A stretch of DNA of 10,844 nt from CAIWTU01 sp035686205 (GTDB lineage: Bacteria; Desulfobacterota; Desulfuromonadia; Geobacterales; Geobacteraceae), in contig DASRZQ010000183.1 of the NCBI GenBank assembly GCA_035686205.1, positions 1 to 10,844 on the forward strand, written 5' to 3'. Positions 1 to 6,974 of this stretch are shown here, piece after piece. The notes under the pieces are model-generated. The model made no database searches, had not been told where the DNA came from, and was given only the letters and a program-made list of their open reading frames with translations. The stretch's first letter is position 1, and each line of letters opens with the position of its first letter. A program made the position numbers and the translations under genes.

Positions 1-933
1 GGCAACGAACGGAAAAACATTTTCCGCGATGATGAAGATCGTAAAACCCTGCTCCGCCTTCTTTCCCGGTCATTAGAAATCTATTCCGGCACGCTCTACG
101 CGTATGTCCTAATGGACAACCATTTCCACCTGCTTCTGGAAACTCCGCTTGGCAACCTCGGCGAATTCATGCGCCACTTCAACATAACCTACACCGGACT
201 GTTCAACCGTCGCCACAGGCGCGCCGGGCACCTTTACCAGGGGCGATACAAAAGCATCCTGGTGGAAAAAGAACCATATCTCTCCATCCTGTCCCGTTAC
301 ATCCACTTGAATCCTATAAAAGTGAAGAAACTTGAAAGAATGAATACCGACGAAATGGTCGGTTACCTGTTCAACTATACCTGGAGCAGTCTTCCCGGCT
401 ACATTGACAAAAACTTTCGGGAAAACATGATTGACTATTCCATGACACTGGCTGATTTCGGAGGAGACACCGCAAAAGGTCGAACCGCATATCGGAAACG
501 TTTGATCTCCGACATTACAGCAGGTGTTGATGTGAAAAAAGATATTGTCGGGCAGAGCATACTCGGCGGGGAAGATTTCATACATTGGGCGAAAGAAACG
601 TTTGTGGGACGAAAGGAAACACGTGAACAGCCGTCCGCGGACAAAATCAGATGCTATCGGCTAAAAGAGGTATTATTGTCAAAAATCGAGAATGAAACGG
701 GTAAGAACCTTGAATCCTTGAAGACGGAAAAAGGTGACATGCGACGAATGGCAATGGATATCCTTTACCGGCACGGGGGGCTGAAGGGACCTGAGGTAGG
801 CGCAATATTCGGCGTAGACTACAGCGTGGTAAGTCAGGAGCGTAAAAGGTTTAGGGAAAGGGTTGCGAAAGATCCTGAACTAATGGAAGTGCTACGGCGG
901 CTGGAGGCAATCTTGTCATCATCAAAGATTTGA
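1..933 (+). CDS. REP-associated tyrosine transposase (RAYT, Y1/IS200-like), 5' end outside window
   Basis: The reading frame is open from base 1, so the gene is cut by the window edge; 310 codons are visible and the first residues (GNERKNIFRDDED) match the region just after the N-terminal strand of RAYT proteins, so probably only about 15-25 residues are missing. The HUH metal-binding motif HFH lies at visible residues 41-43 (MDNHFHLLLE). The motif RYIHLNP near residue 100 should carry the nucleophilic Tyr of the Y1 fold. GHLYQGRYKS (about 77-86) is another typical RAYT block. The C-terminal part (about residues 240-300, with GAIFGVDYSVVSQERKRF) is a DnaA-like helix-turn-helix extension found in a subset of the family. 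Such proteins are single-strand DNA endonucleases that mobilise REP/BIME-like palindromes; many are domesticated. An internal ATG at 112 would cut off part of the fold and is not the start. The family call is firm; activity is inferred. Confidence 0.9.
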   Translation, partial: GNERKNIFRDDEDRKTLLRLLSRSLEIYSGTLYAYVLMDNHFHLLLETPLGNLGEFMRHFNITYTGLFNRRHRRAGHLYQGRYKSILVEKEPYLSILSRYIHLNPIKVKKLERMNTDEMVGYLFNYTWSSLPGYIDKNFRENMIDYSMTLADFGGDTAKGRTAYRKRLISDITAGVDVKKDIVGQSILGGEDFIHWAKETFVGRKETREQPSADKIRCYRLKEVLLSKIENETGKNLESLKTEKGDMRRMAMDILYRHGGLKGPEVGAIFGVDYSVVSQERKRFRERVAKDPELMEVLRRLEAILSSSKI

Positions 934-936
934 CCC

Positions 937-958
937 CCTGCCTTAGTCCTGCCTTAGT
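937..958. repeat. 11-bp tandem direct repeat (two copies) after the transposase gene
   Basis: CCTGCCTTAGT occurs twice with no gap (937-947, 948-958), starting three bases after the transposase stop codon. It follows a TTTGACCCCC block (929-938). Its position suggests it is part of, or a scar at, the right boundary of the transposase-carrying unit. No hairpin is evident in it. Confidence 0.6.
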
Positions 959-973
959 CAGTGTCCAATAAAT

Positions 974-1002
974 ATAAAAAAAATCCCCTTTTGGGGGGAT
1001 TG
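974..1002 (-). terminator. Rho-independent terminator of the FAS1 gene
   Basis: AATCCCC (982-988) pairs perfectly with GGGGATT (995-1001) around a six-base loop. On the minus strand the stem is followed by a run of T formed by the A-run at 975-983. It lies about 57 bases after the stop of the FAS1 gene and is correctly oriented for it. It also shields the gene from the converging transposase gene. Confidence 0.85.
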
Positions 1003-1058
1003 AATCAATACTACTCTTATTCACCGGTTGCGGCCAATTTAAGACTTTTTCCAAACGC

Positions 1059-1487
1059 TCAGCAGCATCCGCAGTCGCCGTACCACCCTGACAACTGGGG
1101 AAGGAAAACCGCGTTGACCACGTGTATGACGCCGTTGGAGCACTCTATATCCGCCTTGACGAGTTTTCCGTTATCGATCAGGATTTCGCCGTCTTTCACC
1201 CGAATGGTGAGGGCCTTGATATTCAGCGTTTCCGCATGTTCCAGAGACGCCACTTCGGAGGACGTATACCTTCCCGCCAGCACATGATAGGCAAAAGTAT
1301 CCTTCAATTTATTACCGTCGTTGAGGACATCGGAAAGATTGACTTTCGCGAAGGCATCGTCATCCGGGACAAAAAGAGTAAAGGGACCGGGGCCTTTCAA
1401 CGTTTCGGCCAGATCGAGTTTTTGCAGCGCGCCGGCAAATGTCTGGAACGAAGTTTCTTCCATTACTGTTTCGGTGATGGTTTTCAT
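1059..1487 (-). CDS. Single FAS1 (fasciclin) domain protein, leaderless, Cys-rich tail
   Basis: A 142-residue protein made of one FAS1 domain. The H1-type block GPGPFTLFVPDDDAFAK is at 32-48, the central YH motif at Y67-H68, and the H2-type block NGVIHVVNAVFLP at 118-130. FAS1 domains usually mediate adhesion or protein contacts and are usually secreted, but this one begins directly with the domain (MKTITETVMEET) and shows no signal peptide, lipobox or membrane segment, so it is predicted cytoplasmic. The C-terminus ends YGDCGCC, with three Cys in the last four residues, plus C116. The start is supported by GGGAGGT (about 1491-1497) seven bases upstream. It is a monocistronic gene divergent from the response-regulator operon, with its own terminator. 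Domain call is confident; function is not known. Confidence 0.9.
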   Translation of the reverse strand: MKTITETVMEETSFQTFAGALQKLDLAETLKGPGPFTLFVPDDDAFAKVNLSDVLNDGNKLKDTFAYHVLAGRYTSSEVASLEHAETLNIKALTIRVKDGEILIDNGKLVKADIECSNGVIHVVNAVFLPQLSGWYGDCGCC

Positions 1488-1664
1488 CGCTACCTCCCTC
1501 GAGTTTCATGTCATGTCAGGCGCACGCCCGGACAATCAAACCTTTAAACCATATATTTTAATATTATATTACCACAATGTTTTTGACCACACAACAGCAC
1601 CGGAACACTGGTCGGCAAACTTACATTGTCAATGAAAATAAATTACCAATAATACCCGGAACCT

Positions 1665-1692
1665 TTGATTTGGCGGGTTATTGTGATATTAT
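1665..1692 (+). promoter_or_regulatory. Probable sigma-70-type promoter of the signalling operon
   Basis: TTGATT at 1665-1670 and TATTAT at 1687-1692 are 16 bp apart, and the -10 box is preceded by TGA at 1684-1686, giving an extended -10. Transcription would start near 1699, leaving a leader of about 60 bases before the ATG at 1759. This also argues against the TTG at 1702 as the start codon. Assigned by eye from consensus matching. Confidence 0.5.
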
Positions 1693-1758
1693 ACTGAAAA
1701 CTTGAAAGCATTTTACAGCACCTTGTCTCATCTCCCCGCAAAGCGGAAAGGTATCCAA

Positions 1759-2142
1759 ATGTCCGGAATCGATATACTAGTCGCCGATGACGAACCACAC
1801 ATCGCGCGCTCCCTCAATTTTATCTTCAAAAAGGAAGGCTACAGGGTGGAGATGGCCCTGGACGGCGAGGCCGCAATCCGGTCGATCAGGGAAAACAGGC
1901 CCAGCATCGTCTTTCTCGACCTGATTATGCCGAAAAAGACCGGTGATGAAATCTGCGCCGCCATCAAATCCGACGAGCACCTCAAGGGCATTTATGTTAT
2001 AATCCTGACCAGCAAGGGGCAGGAATTGGACAAACAGTTAAGTATGTCGGCCGGCGCCGACGAGTTCATCACGAAACCTTTCAGTCCCAGAGAGGTGGTA
2101 TCGAGAGTCAAGTCAATACTCGAAAGCCGGAATAATGGATAA
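1759..2142 (+). CDS. Single-domain CheY-like response regulator
   Basis: A 127-residue protein that is a receiver domain and nothing else. The acidic pocket is D10-D11 (VADDEP), the phospho-acceptor is D54 (FLDLIMP), the switch Thr is T84 (ILTSKG) and the conserved Lys is K106 (ITKPF), so it should be phosphorylatable. There is no DNA-binding or enzymatic output domain. The ATG at 1759 is preferred because GGAAAGG (1745-1751) sits 7 bases upstream; a TTG at 1702 in the same frame would add 19 residues unlike the family and lies almost on the predicted transcription start. The last 8 bases overlap the start of the kinase gene, indicating translational coupling. It is the likely phosphoryl partner of that kinase and acts by protein contact or as a phosphate sink. 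Confidence 0.92.
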   Translation: MSGIDILVADDEPHIARSLNFIFKKEGYRVEMALDGEAAIRSIRENRPSIVFLDLIMPKKTGDEICAAIKSDEHLKGIYVIILTSKGQELDKQLSMSAGADEFITKPFSPREVVSRVKSILESRNNG

Positions 2143-4060
2143 AATGGATAAAAGAAAAAAGCCCTTACTCTATGTCTTGTCCATACTTGCCCTTATTCCC
2201 CTGTGCTTCTTTACCGGCGGCTGGAAGAGTCCGGCGAGGTTTCTCTATTTTCCCCTTGTAATATTTCTGTCCTCCCGTATGGCGCCGAATTCGCTATTCG
2301 CTGCCGGAACCGCCTTCACGGTGTTTATAATCGTATCGGCCGTCGCGGCTAAAGCGGCGATGCCGAATATGCCGGTCTTTCTTGGCGAGGCGGCTTCCTT
2401 TTTCCTGACCACCATGGCGGCGGTTTTTCTTTCGCGGACGACGCTGCAGGAACGTGAGCGTTATAACAATGCAATTTCCACTTTCCATGCCCTGAGTGAC
2501 ACCCTCAATTACAAGAACATGAACCTTCAGACCGCCCTCGACGCCCTGTCCGAGGCCCATGCGAAACTGAAGGAATATGACGCGAACAGGACAAAATTCC
2601 TTTCCAACGTCTCACACGAGTTGCGAACGCCTCTCTCCTCGATCCGCTCCTATTCTGAAATTCTGCTCAACTATGACGATATCGACAGCGATACCAGCAG
2701 GGAGTTCGTCCAGATAATAAACGGGGAAAGCGAGAGGCTGTCCAACCTGGTCAATGAAATGCTCGACTTGATAAGAATAGAATCAGGGAAGATGGAGCTG
2801 AACATTTGCCCGGTCAGCCCGGCCCAGTTGGTCGAGGAGAGCGGAAAGGTCATGAAGCCAATGGCCGACGACAAGGGGCTTTCGCTTTTTCTGGACGTCC
2901 GCGATGACCTGCCGGAAGTGAATGCGGACAGGAACCAGATAATCCAGGTGCTGATCAACCTCCTTAATAATGCCGTCAAGTTCACCCCGGAGGGGTCCAT
3001 AAGAGTCGGCGCTTCAAGAGAGGAAAATTTTATCCGGTTTTTCGTCGCGGATACCGGTGAAGGGATTTTTCCGGAAGAAAAAGAGGCTATCTTCGACGAA
3101 TTTTACAGGATTTCGGAGGTTGCCCTGAACAGGCCCAAAGGCTCCGGGCTCGGACTCAGCATCTCGAAGAAGATCGTGGAATTCCATGGGGGAAAGATAT
3201 GGGTCGAGAGTGTACTCGGCGCGGGAAGCACCTTTTATTTTACCCTGCCGCTGGTGTCGAAGAAGGAATTTTTCCCCGCGGAACAGGCATACCCGGTTCA
3301 GAGCGATGCAAACAGGACATACAGGCCCATTCTCGTAATCGCCGATGATATCGCCATAAGACGCGCCTTGAGAAAAAAGCTCGAAGACCTGGGATACCGG
3401 ACAATCGGCGCCGACAGTCCGCACAGGGCACTGCAGGTTATCAAGGGCATGAAGCCGGGACTTATAGTCCTCGATTTTCCCGACCAGCAGGATGATTTGC
3501 CTGAGCTGCTCAGGTGGGCCACAAGCTCACGACTCCAGGTACTCCTCGTCTCCCTGCATATCTGCAATTTCGGCGAGGAGCCACGCCTGGCGCTCCACGG
3601 GTACATCACCTGCCCGTTCGATAAGCACCAGATTTTTTCTCTTTTCGATCCGCTCAAGAACCTTGGAGGCTGTCTGGCGATCATTTCGCCAGACAAGGAA
3701 GAATCGCGGACTCTGCAGGTCCTGCTCAGCTCGGGAGGCTTTGACACGGTGCTTTTCAACGCCTGCTCTCCGGCAATTTCGGCATGCTCCAGTTCGCCGC
3801 CCGTCGGGGTAATTATCGGCTCTTTCCCCAAAAGCGGCGTCGAGGAAATCATATCTTCCATGAAGGCGGTATCCCGGACGAAGGACATTCCCCTTTTCCG
3901 CGTCATCGGGGCATCCATGAACCGGTGCGTCAAAGAGATCTCGCTTGAAATAACCAGGAACAAACCGGTAAACGACGGACTTTACAAGCTGATCGGAGAA
4001 ATCGAATTATCCTACTCCAAAACCCGCAACTCGGGTTTTGACCACATGATGGAGAAATAA
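2135..4060 (+). CDS. Membrane histidine kinase with two degenerate C-terminal receiver domains
   Basis: A 641-residue protein. Four hydrophobic segments (about 11-27, 35-48, 53-73, 81-100) form the sensor region with almost no periplasmic loop, followed by a helical linker with coiled-coil character (104-152). The HisKA block FLSNVSHELRTPL puts the phospho-acceptor at H161. The HATPase_c domain has the N box (N275, N279), G1 DTGEGI (306-311), F box FDEFYR (320-325) and G2 GSGLGLS (336-342), all intact. Residues 398-508 form a receiver-like domain with D404-D405, D447 and S473, but C493 replaces the conserved Lys (ITCPF). Residues 513-620 look like a second receiver fold in which the phospho-acceptor position is Gly (VIIGSFPKSG, G562) while K610-P611 remains. 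It overlaps the response-regulator gene by 8 bp; an alternative in-frame ATG lies at 2144. The kinase core appears active; the C-terminal domains probably act as interaction or regulatory modules. Confidence 0.92.
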   Translation: MDKMDKRKKPLLYVLSILALIPLCFFTGGWKSPARFLYFPLVIFLSSRMAPNSLFAAGTAFTVFIIVSAVAAKAAMPNMPVFLGEAASFFLTTMAAVFLSRTTLQERERYNNAISTFHALSDTLNYKNMNLQTALDALSEAHAKLKEYDANRTKFLSNVSHELRTPLSSIRSYSEILLNYDDIDSDTSREFVQIINGESERLSNLVNEMLDLIRIESGKMELNICPVSPAQLVEESGKVMKPMADDKGLSLFLDVRDDLPEVNADRNQIIQVLINLLNNAVKFTPEGSIRVGASREENFIRFFVADTGEGIFPEEKEAIFDEFYRISEVALNRPKGSGLGLSISKKIVEFHGGKIWVESVLGAGSTFYFTLPLVSKKEFFPAEQAYPVQSDANRTYRPILVIADDIAIRRALRKKLEDLGYRTIGADSPHRALQVIKGMKPGLIVLDFPDQQDDLPELLRWATSSRLQVLLVSLHICNFGEEPRLALHGYITCPFDKHQIFSLFDPLKNLGGCLAIISPDKEESRTLQVLLSSGGFDTVLFNACSPAISACSSSPPVGVIIGSFPKSGVEEIISSMKAVSRTKDIPLFRVIGASMNRCVKEISLEITRNKPVNDGLYKLIGEIELSYSKTRNSGFDHMMEK

Positions 4061-4062
4061 AT

Positions 4063-5451
4063 TTGAAAAGTTACCTTCCCCAATCCCGTGCGGAAAAGCT
4101 GGAAGAGATATTAAAGACAATATCGGGGAAATTCGACGTCCCGCTGTCTTTTGCCGATACGGACAACGTCGTTCTGTTCAGCGCCGGGCCCGAAGGCGCG
4201 GACTGCGCCGGATCGCAGGTCGGTTCCGGGACCGTGTCGGTCCCGGTTCGGTTCATGGACGACATTATCGGCAACCTGATCGCTCCTTCCTCTTCGTGCG
4301 GAAATCTGCAAATTGCCGCCGCCACGGCATACTGCCTGGAAGGTTTTCTCAAATATGAAACCGAAATCGACGATCTTTCCTCGGAAGTTGTGCGCGTATA
4401 TGAGGAGCTTTCGCTTCTTTATTCCCTTTCGAACAAACTGGGCAGCGAATTGGACGTCGATACCATATGCCGGCGGGTGCTGGAAGAAACCAGCCGGTTT
4501 GTTCCCGTCCAAAACACGTCCATAATGCTGATGGATGCGAAAACCGGCGAACTGAGGACCGGTTTTGCCGCCGGCAGGGATGCCGGATGCGCGAGGGATT
4601 TCAGAACCGACAGCGCCACGGGCTTCATCGGCCATGTTCTGCGGTCCGGCCAGCCGGTAACCGTCTGCGACATCCGGACGGACGACCGCATCATTTTGCC
4701 GTATCCGGCCGTATCGATCCTCTGCGTGCCCCTGATCACCGATGACAGGCCGATCGGACTGCTCCTCGCCTGCGACAAGCTTTCCGGGGAGGAATTCTGG
4801 TCGCGCGAGCTTAAGCTGATGGGACTGTTCGCCTCGGAAGTGGCCGCTTCGATCAGAAAGGCCCAGCTGTACGAAGAAATCAGGGAGCTGTTTATCAGCA
4901 CGGTGGAAGCGCTCTCGTCGGCCATAGACGCCAAGGACCCTTACACCTACGGACATTCCAGAAGGGTCGCCCGTTTTTCCGTGGCCATCTGCGAAGAACT
5001 GGGCATGTCGAAAAACAAAAGCAGGCTGGTCGAGCTTGCCTCCCTTCTCCACGACATAGGCAAGATCGGAACTCCGGAAAGCATCCTGCACAAGCCGGGC
5101 GCCCTGAAGCCGGAGGAATTCGAAAAAATGAAGGAGCATCCCGCCAGGGGAGCCGAAATCCTGTCCAATATCGGCGAGTTCGGCGAAATCATCAAATGGA
5201 TAAGACACCACCACGAGTGGTACGACGGCAGGGGCTATCCGGACGGCATAGCCGCGGAAGAAATCCCCCTCGAAGCCAGGATAATAACGATAGCCGACGC
5301 CTTTGACGCCATGACCTCCGACAGGCCTTACAGGAAAGGAATGCCGCCGCCGGAAGTAATGAAGGTCATGGATGAGTATACGAGCAGGCAGTTCGATCCG
5401 AACATACTCAATGCGTTCAAGCAACTGGTGGAAAGCGGTAAAATAATGTAA
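4063..5451 (+). CDS. GAF / HD-GYP cyclic-di-GMP phosphodiesterase
   Basis: A 462-residue cytoplasmic protein. Residues 1-100 form a small alpha/beta sensory-like region I cannot assign (PAS/PocR-like at most), a helix at 98-120 leads into a GAF domain (about 118-268), and the HD-GYP domain fills 275-455. HD-GYP metal and substrate residues are all visible: H298 (YGHSRRVA), H330-D331 with K334 (HDIGK), H359 (EHP), H382-H384, the GYP at 391-393 in DGRGYPDG, and D412 in the IADAFDAMTSDRPYR block. The family hydrolyses c-di-GMP to pGpG or GMP. The start is a TTG two bases after the kinase stop, supported by GGAGA at 4051-4055; no ATG occurs before residue 65, which would cut the N-terminal region. 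Operon position makes it the likely output of the upstream two-component pair, yet it carries no receiver domain. Confidence 0.93.
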   Translation: MKSYLPQSRAEKLEEILKTISGKFDVPLSFADTDNVVLFSAGPEGADCAGSQVGSGTVSVPVRFMDDIIGNLIAPSSSCGNLQIAAATAYCLEGFLKYETEIDDLSSEVVRVYEELSLLYSLSNKLGSELDVDTICRRVLEETSRFVPVQNTSIMLMDAKTGELRTGFAAGRDAGCARDFRTDSATGFIGHVLRSGQPVTVCDIRTDDRIILPYPAVSILCVPLITDDRPIGLLLACDKLSGEEFWSRELKLMGLFASEVAASIRKAQLYEEIRELFISTVEALSSAIDAKDPYTYGHSRRVARFSVAICEELGMSKNKSRLVELASLLHDIGKIGTPESILHKPGALKPEEFEKMKEHPARGAEILSNIGEFGEIIKWIRHHHEWYDGRGYPDGIAAEEIPLEARIITIADAFDAMTSDRPYRKGMPPPEVMKVMDEYTSRQFDPNILNAFKQLVESGKIM

Positions 5452-5575
5452 CACCGCAACTGCAATTGAACGCGGAAAAACCAGCAAACAATGACAAAAG
5501 ACAAGAAGACCTTTCGGGTGAATTGTTTGTAATCCATGGAATAAGTTTTGATCAGCGTCCTGGAGCTTTTTAAAA

Positions 5576-5597
5576 GGCCGCCGGCCGCTGTTTTTTT
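5576..5597 (+). terminator. Possible weak terminator after the signalling operon
   Basis: GGCCGCCGGCC (5576-5586) can form a very short 4-bp stem and is followed by seven T at 5591-5597. It lies 125 bases after the HD-GYP stop and 42 bases before the glutamate dehydrogenase start, so it could alternatively sit in that gene's leader. The rest of the 187-bp gap (5452-5638) shows no convincing promoter or gene. Confidence 0.3.
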
Positions 5598-5638
5598 GCT
5601 CGGACTGCATTTCAATCAATCAAACTCGGGAGGAAACG

Positions 5639-6901
5639 ATGAATTCCGAAGAACGGAAAAAACTGAACCCGCTGAAAATGGTGCACACCCAGATCGACAA
5701 GGCAGCCAGGTATCTTCGCTGCGACCCGAACCTCATAGAAAAGCTGAAACACGCCGAACGTGCGCTGATGGTTTCCGTGCCGGTCGTCATGGATGACGGC
5801 AATCTGAAGGTATTCAAGGGTTTCCGGGTTCAGTACAACACGGTCAGGGGACCCGCCAAAGGCGGCATTCGTTACCACACCAGCGTTGATCTCGACGAAG
5901 TGACCGCCCTTGCGGCATGGATGACCTGGAAGTGCGCCGTCATGAACATCCCGTTCGGCGGGGCGAAGGGGGGCGTGCAGTGCAATCCGAAAGAAATGAG
6001 CATCAAGGAAACCGAGCGCCTCACCCGGAGATTTACCGCCGAAATACTCAGCTTCATAGGACCGGACAGGGATATACCGGCCCCCGACGTAAACACCAAC
6101 GCACAGATAATGGCATGGATGATGGATACCTATTCGATGCAGGTGGGGCATTCGGTGCCGGGGGTGGTTACCGGCAAGCCGATCGATATAGGCGGCTCCG
6201 AGGGAAGAAGCGATGCAACAGGACTCGGTGTCGTTTTCACCATATCCGAGGCGTCAAAAAAGCTGGGAATGGAGCTTTACGGCTCGACCGCCGCCATCCA
6301 GGGTTTCGGCAACGTGGGGGCGTCGGCGGCGAAACATCTGTACCACGAAGGGGTTAAAATCACGGCCGTATCCACCTCGAAGGGAGGGGTTTACTGCGAC
6401 CGCGGCATCGATATCAACGCGCTCCAGGATTATTACAGGAAAAATGCCACCCTGATCGGTTTCCAGGGATATGACACCATAACCAATGACGAACTTCTGA
6501 CCCTGAATTGCGATATCCTTGTCCCGGCAGCCATGGGAAACGCCATTCACAAGGACAATGCCGACGGCGTCAAGGCGAGGATCATCGCGGAAGGGGCAAA
6601 CGGCCCGGTTACTCCCATTGCCGATGAAATTCTCAATGACAAGGGGATATTCATCATTCCCGACATACTTGCCAATGCGGGAGGAGTAACCGTTTCTTAT
6701 TTCGAATGGGTCCAGGACCTGCAGAACTACTTCTGGAACGAGAGCGAGATTAACGACAAGCTGCGGATGCTCATGGTAAGCGCTTTCAGGAAAGTGATGG
6801 CCATAGCCGAGGAAACCGGCGTCGACAACAGGACTGCCGCCCAGATGCTCGGCATCGGGCGCGTGGTGGAAGCTACGAGGTTGCGCGGGCTGTATCCTTA
6901 A
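5639..6901 (+). CDS. gdhA: Glutamate dehydrogenase (Glu/Leu/Phe/Val dehydrogenase family)
   Basis: A 420-residue enzyme of the short hexameric class, full family length. It catalyses the reversible reductive amination of 2-oxoglutarate with ammonium to glutamate in the cytoplasm. The glutamate-binding block KGGIRYH is at 74-80, K98 (MTWKCAVM) and the catalytic K110 in PFGGAKGGV (105-113) are present, and the catalytic Asp is D150 in PAPDVNT. The Rossmann dinucleotide loop is GFGNVG (222-227). At the end of the second Rossmann strand the sequence is AVSTSKGG (243-250) with no Asp/Glu at the position that usually favours NAD over NADP, so coenzyme preference is unclear. The start is set by GGGAGGA at 5628-5634, four bases upstream. 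It stands alone, but the nearby glnK-amt operon fits the same nitrogen role. The gene symbol is functional, not orthology-tested. Confidence 0.95.
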   Translation: MNSEERKKLNPLKMVHTQIDKAARYLRCDPNLIEKLKHAERALMVSVPVVMDDGNLKVFKGFRVQYNTVRGPAKGGIRYHTSVDLDEVTALAAWMTWKCAVMNIPFGGAKGGVQCNPKEMSIKETERLTRRFTAEILSFIGPDRDIPAPDVNTNAQIMAWMMDTYSMQVGHSVPGVVTGKPIDIGGSEGRSDATGLGVVFTISEASKKLGMELYGSTAAIQGFGNVGASAAKHLYHEGVKITAVSTSKGGVYCDRGIDINALQDYYRKNATLIGFQGYDTITNDELLTLNCDILVPAAMGNAIHKDNADGVKARIIAEGANGPVTPIADEILNDKGIFIIPDILANAGGVTVSYFEWVQDLQNYFWNESEINDKLRMLMVSAFRKVMAIAEETGVDNRTAAQMLGIGRVVEATRLRGLYP

Positions 6902-6912
6902 ACTCCGGAATT

Positions 6913-6938
6913 CAGAATACAGAATACAGAATACAGAA
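6913..6938. repeat. 7-bp tandem repeat (CAGAATA, three copies plus a partial)
   Basis: CAGAATA is repeated at 6913-6919, 6920-6926 and 6927-6933, followed by CAGAA. It fills the 73-bp gap between the convergent glutamate dehydrogenase and inositol phosphatase genes, where no clear terminator hairpin is seen. Similar AT-rich heptamer runs are dispersed in related genomes as far as I recall. Confidence 0.75.
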
Positions 6939-6974
6939 GTCAGGATAAAATCTACAGCGAGACAAACCTTCTGA

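Noticed and set aside
1702..1758. TTG at 1702 as start of the response regulator
   Set aside because: It lies about three bases after the predicted transcription start, has no ribosome-binding site, and adds residues not found in receiver domains; the ATG at 1759 has a good GGAAAGG site.
4111..5619. Long open frame (502 codons) on the minus strand, antisense to the HD-GYP gene
   Set aside because: The opposite strand encodes an HD-GYP protein with every catalytic motif. The antisense translation has no recognisable motif and a biased His/Arg/Gly/Val composition typical of a shadow frame.
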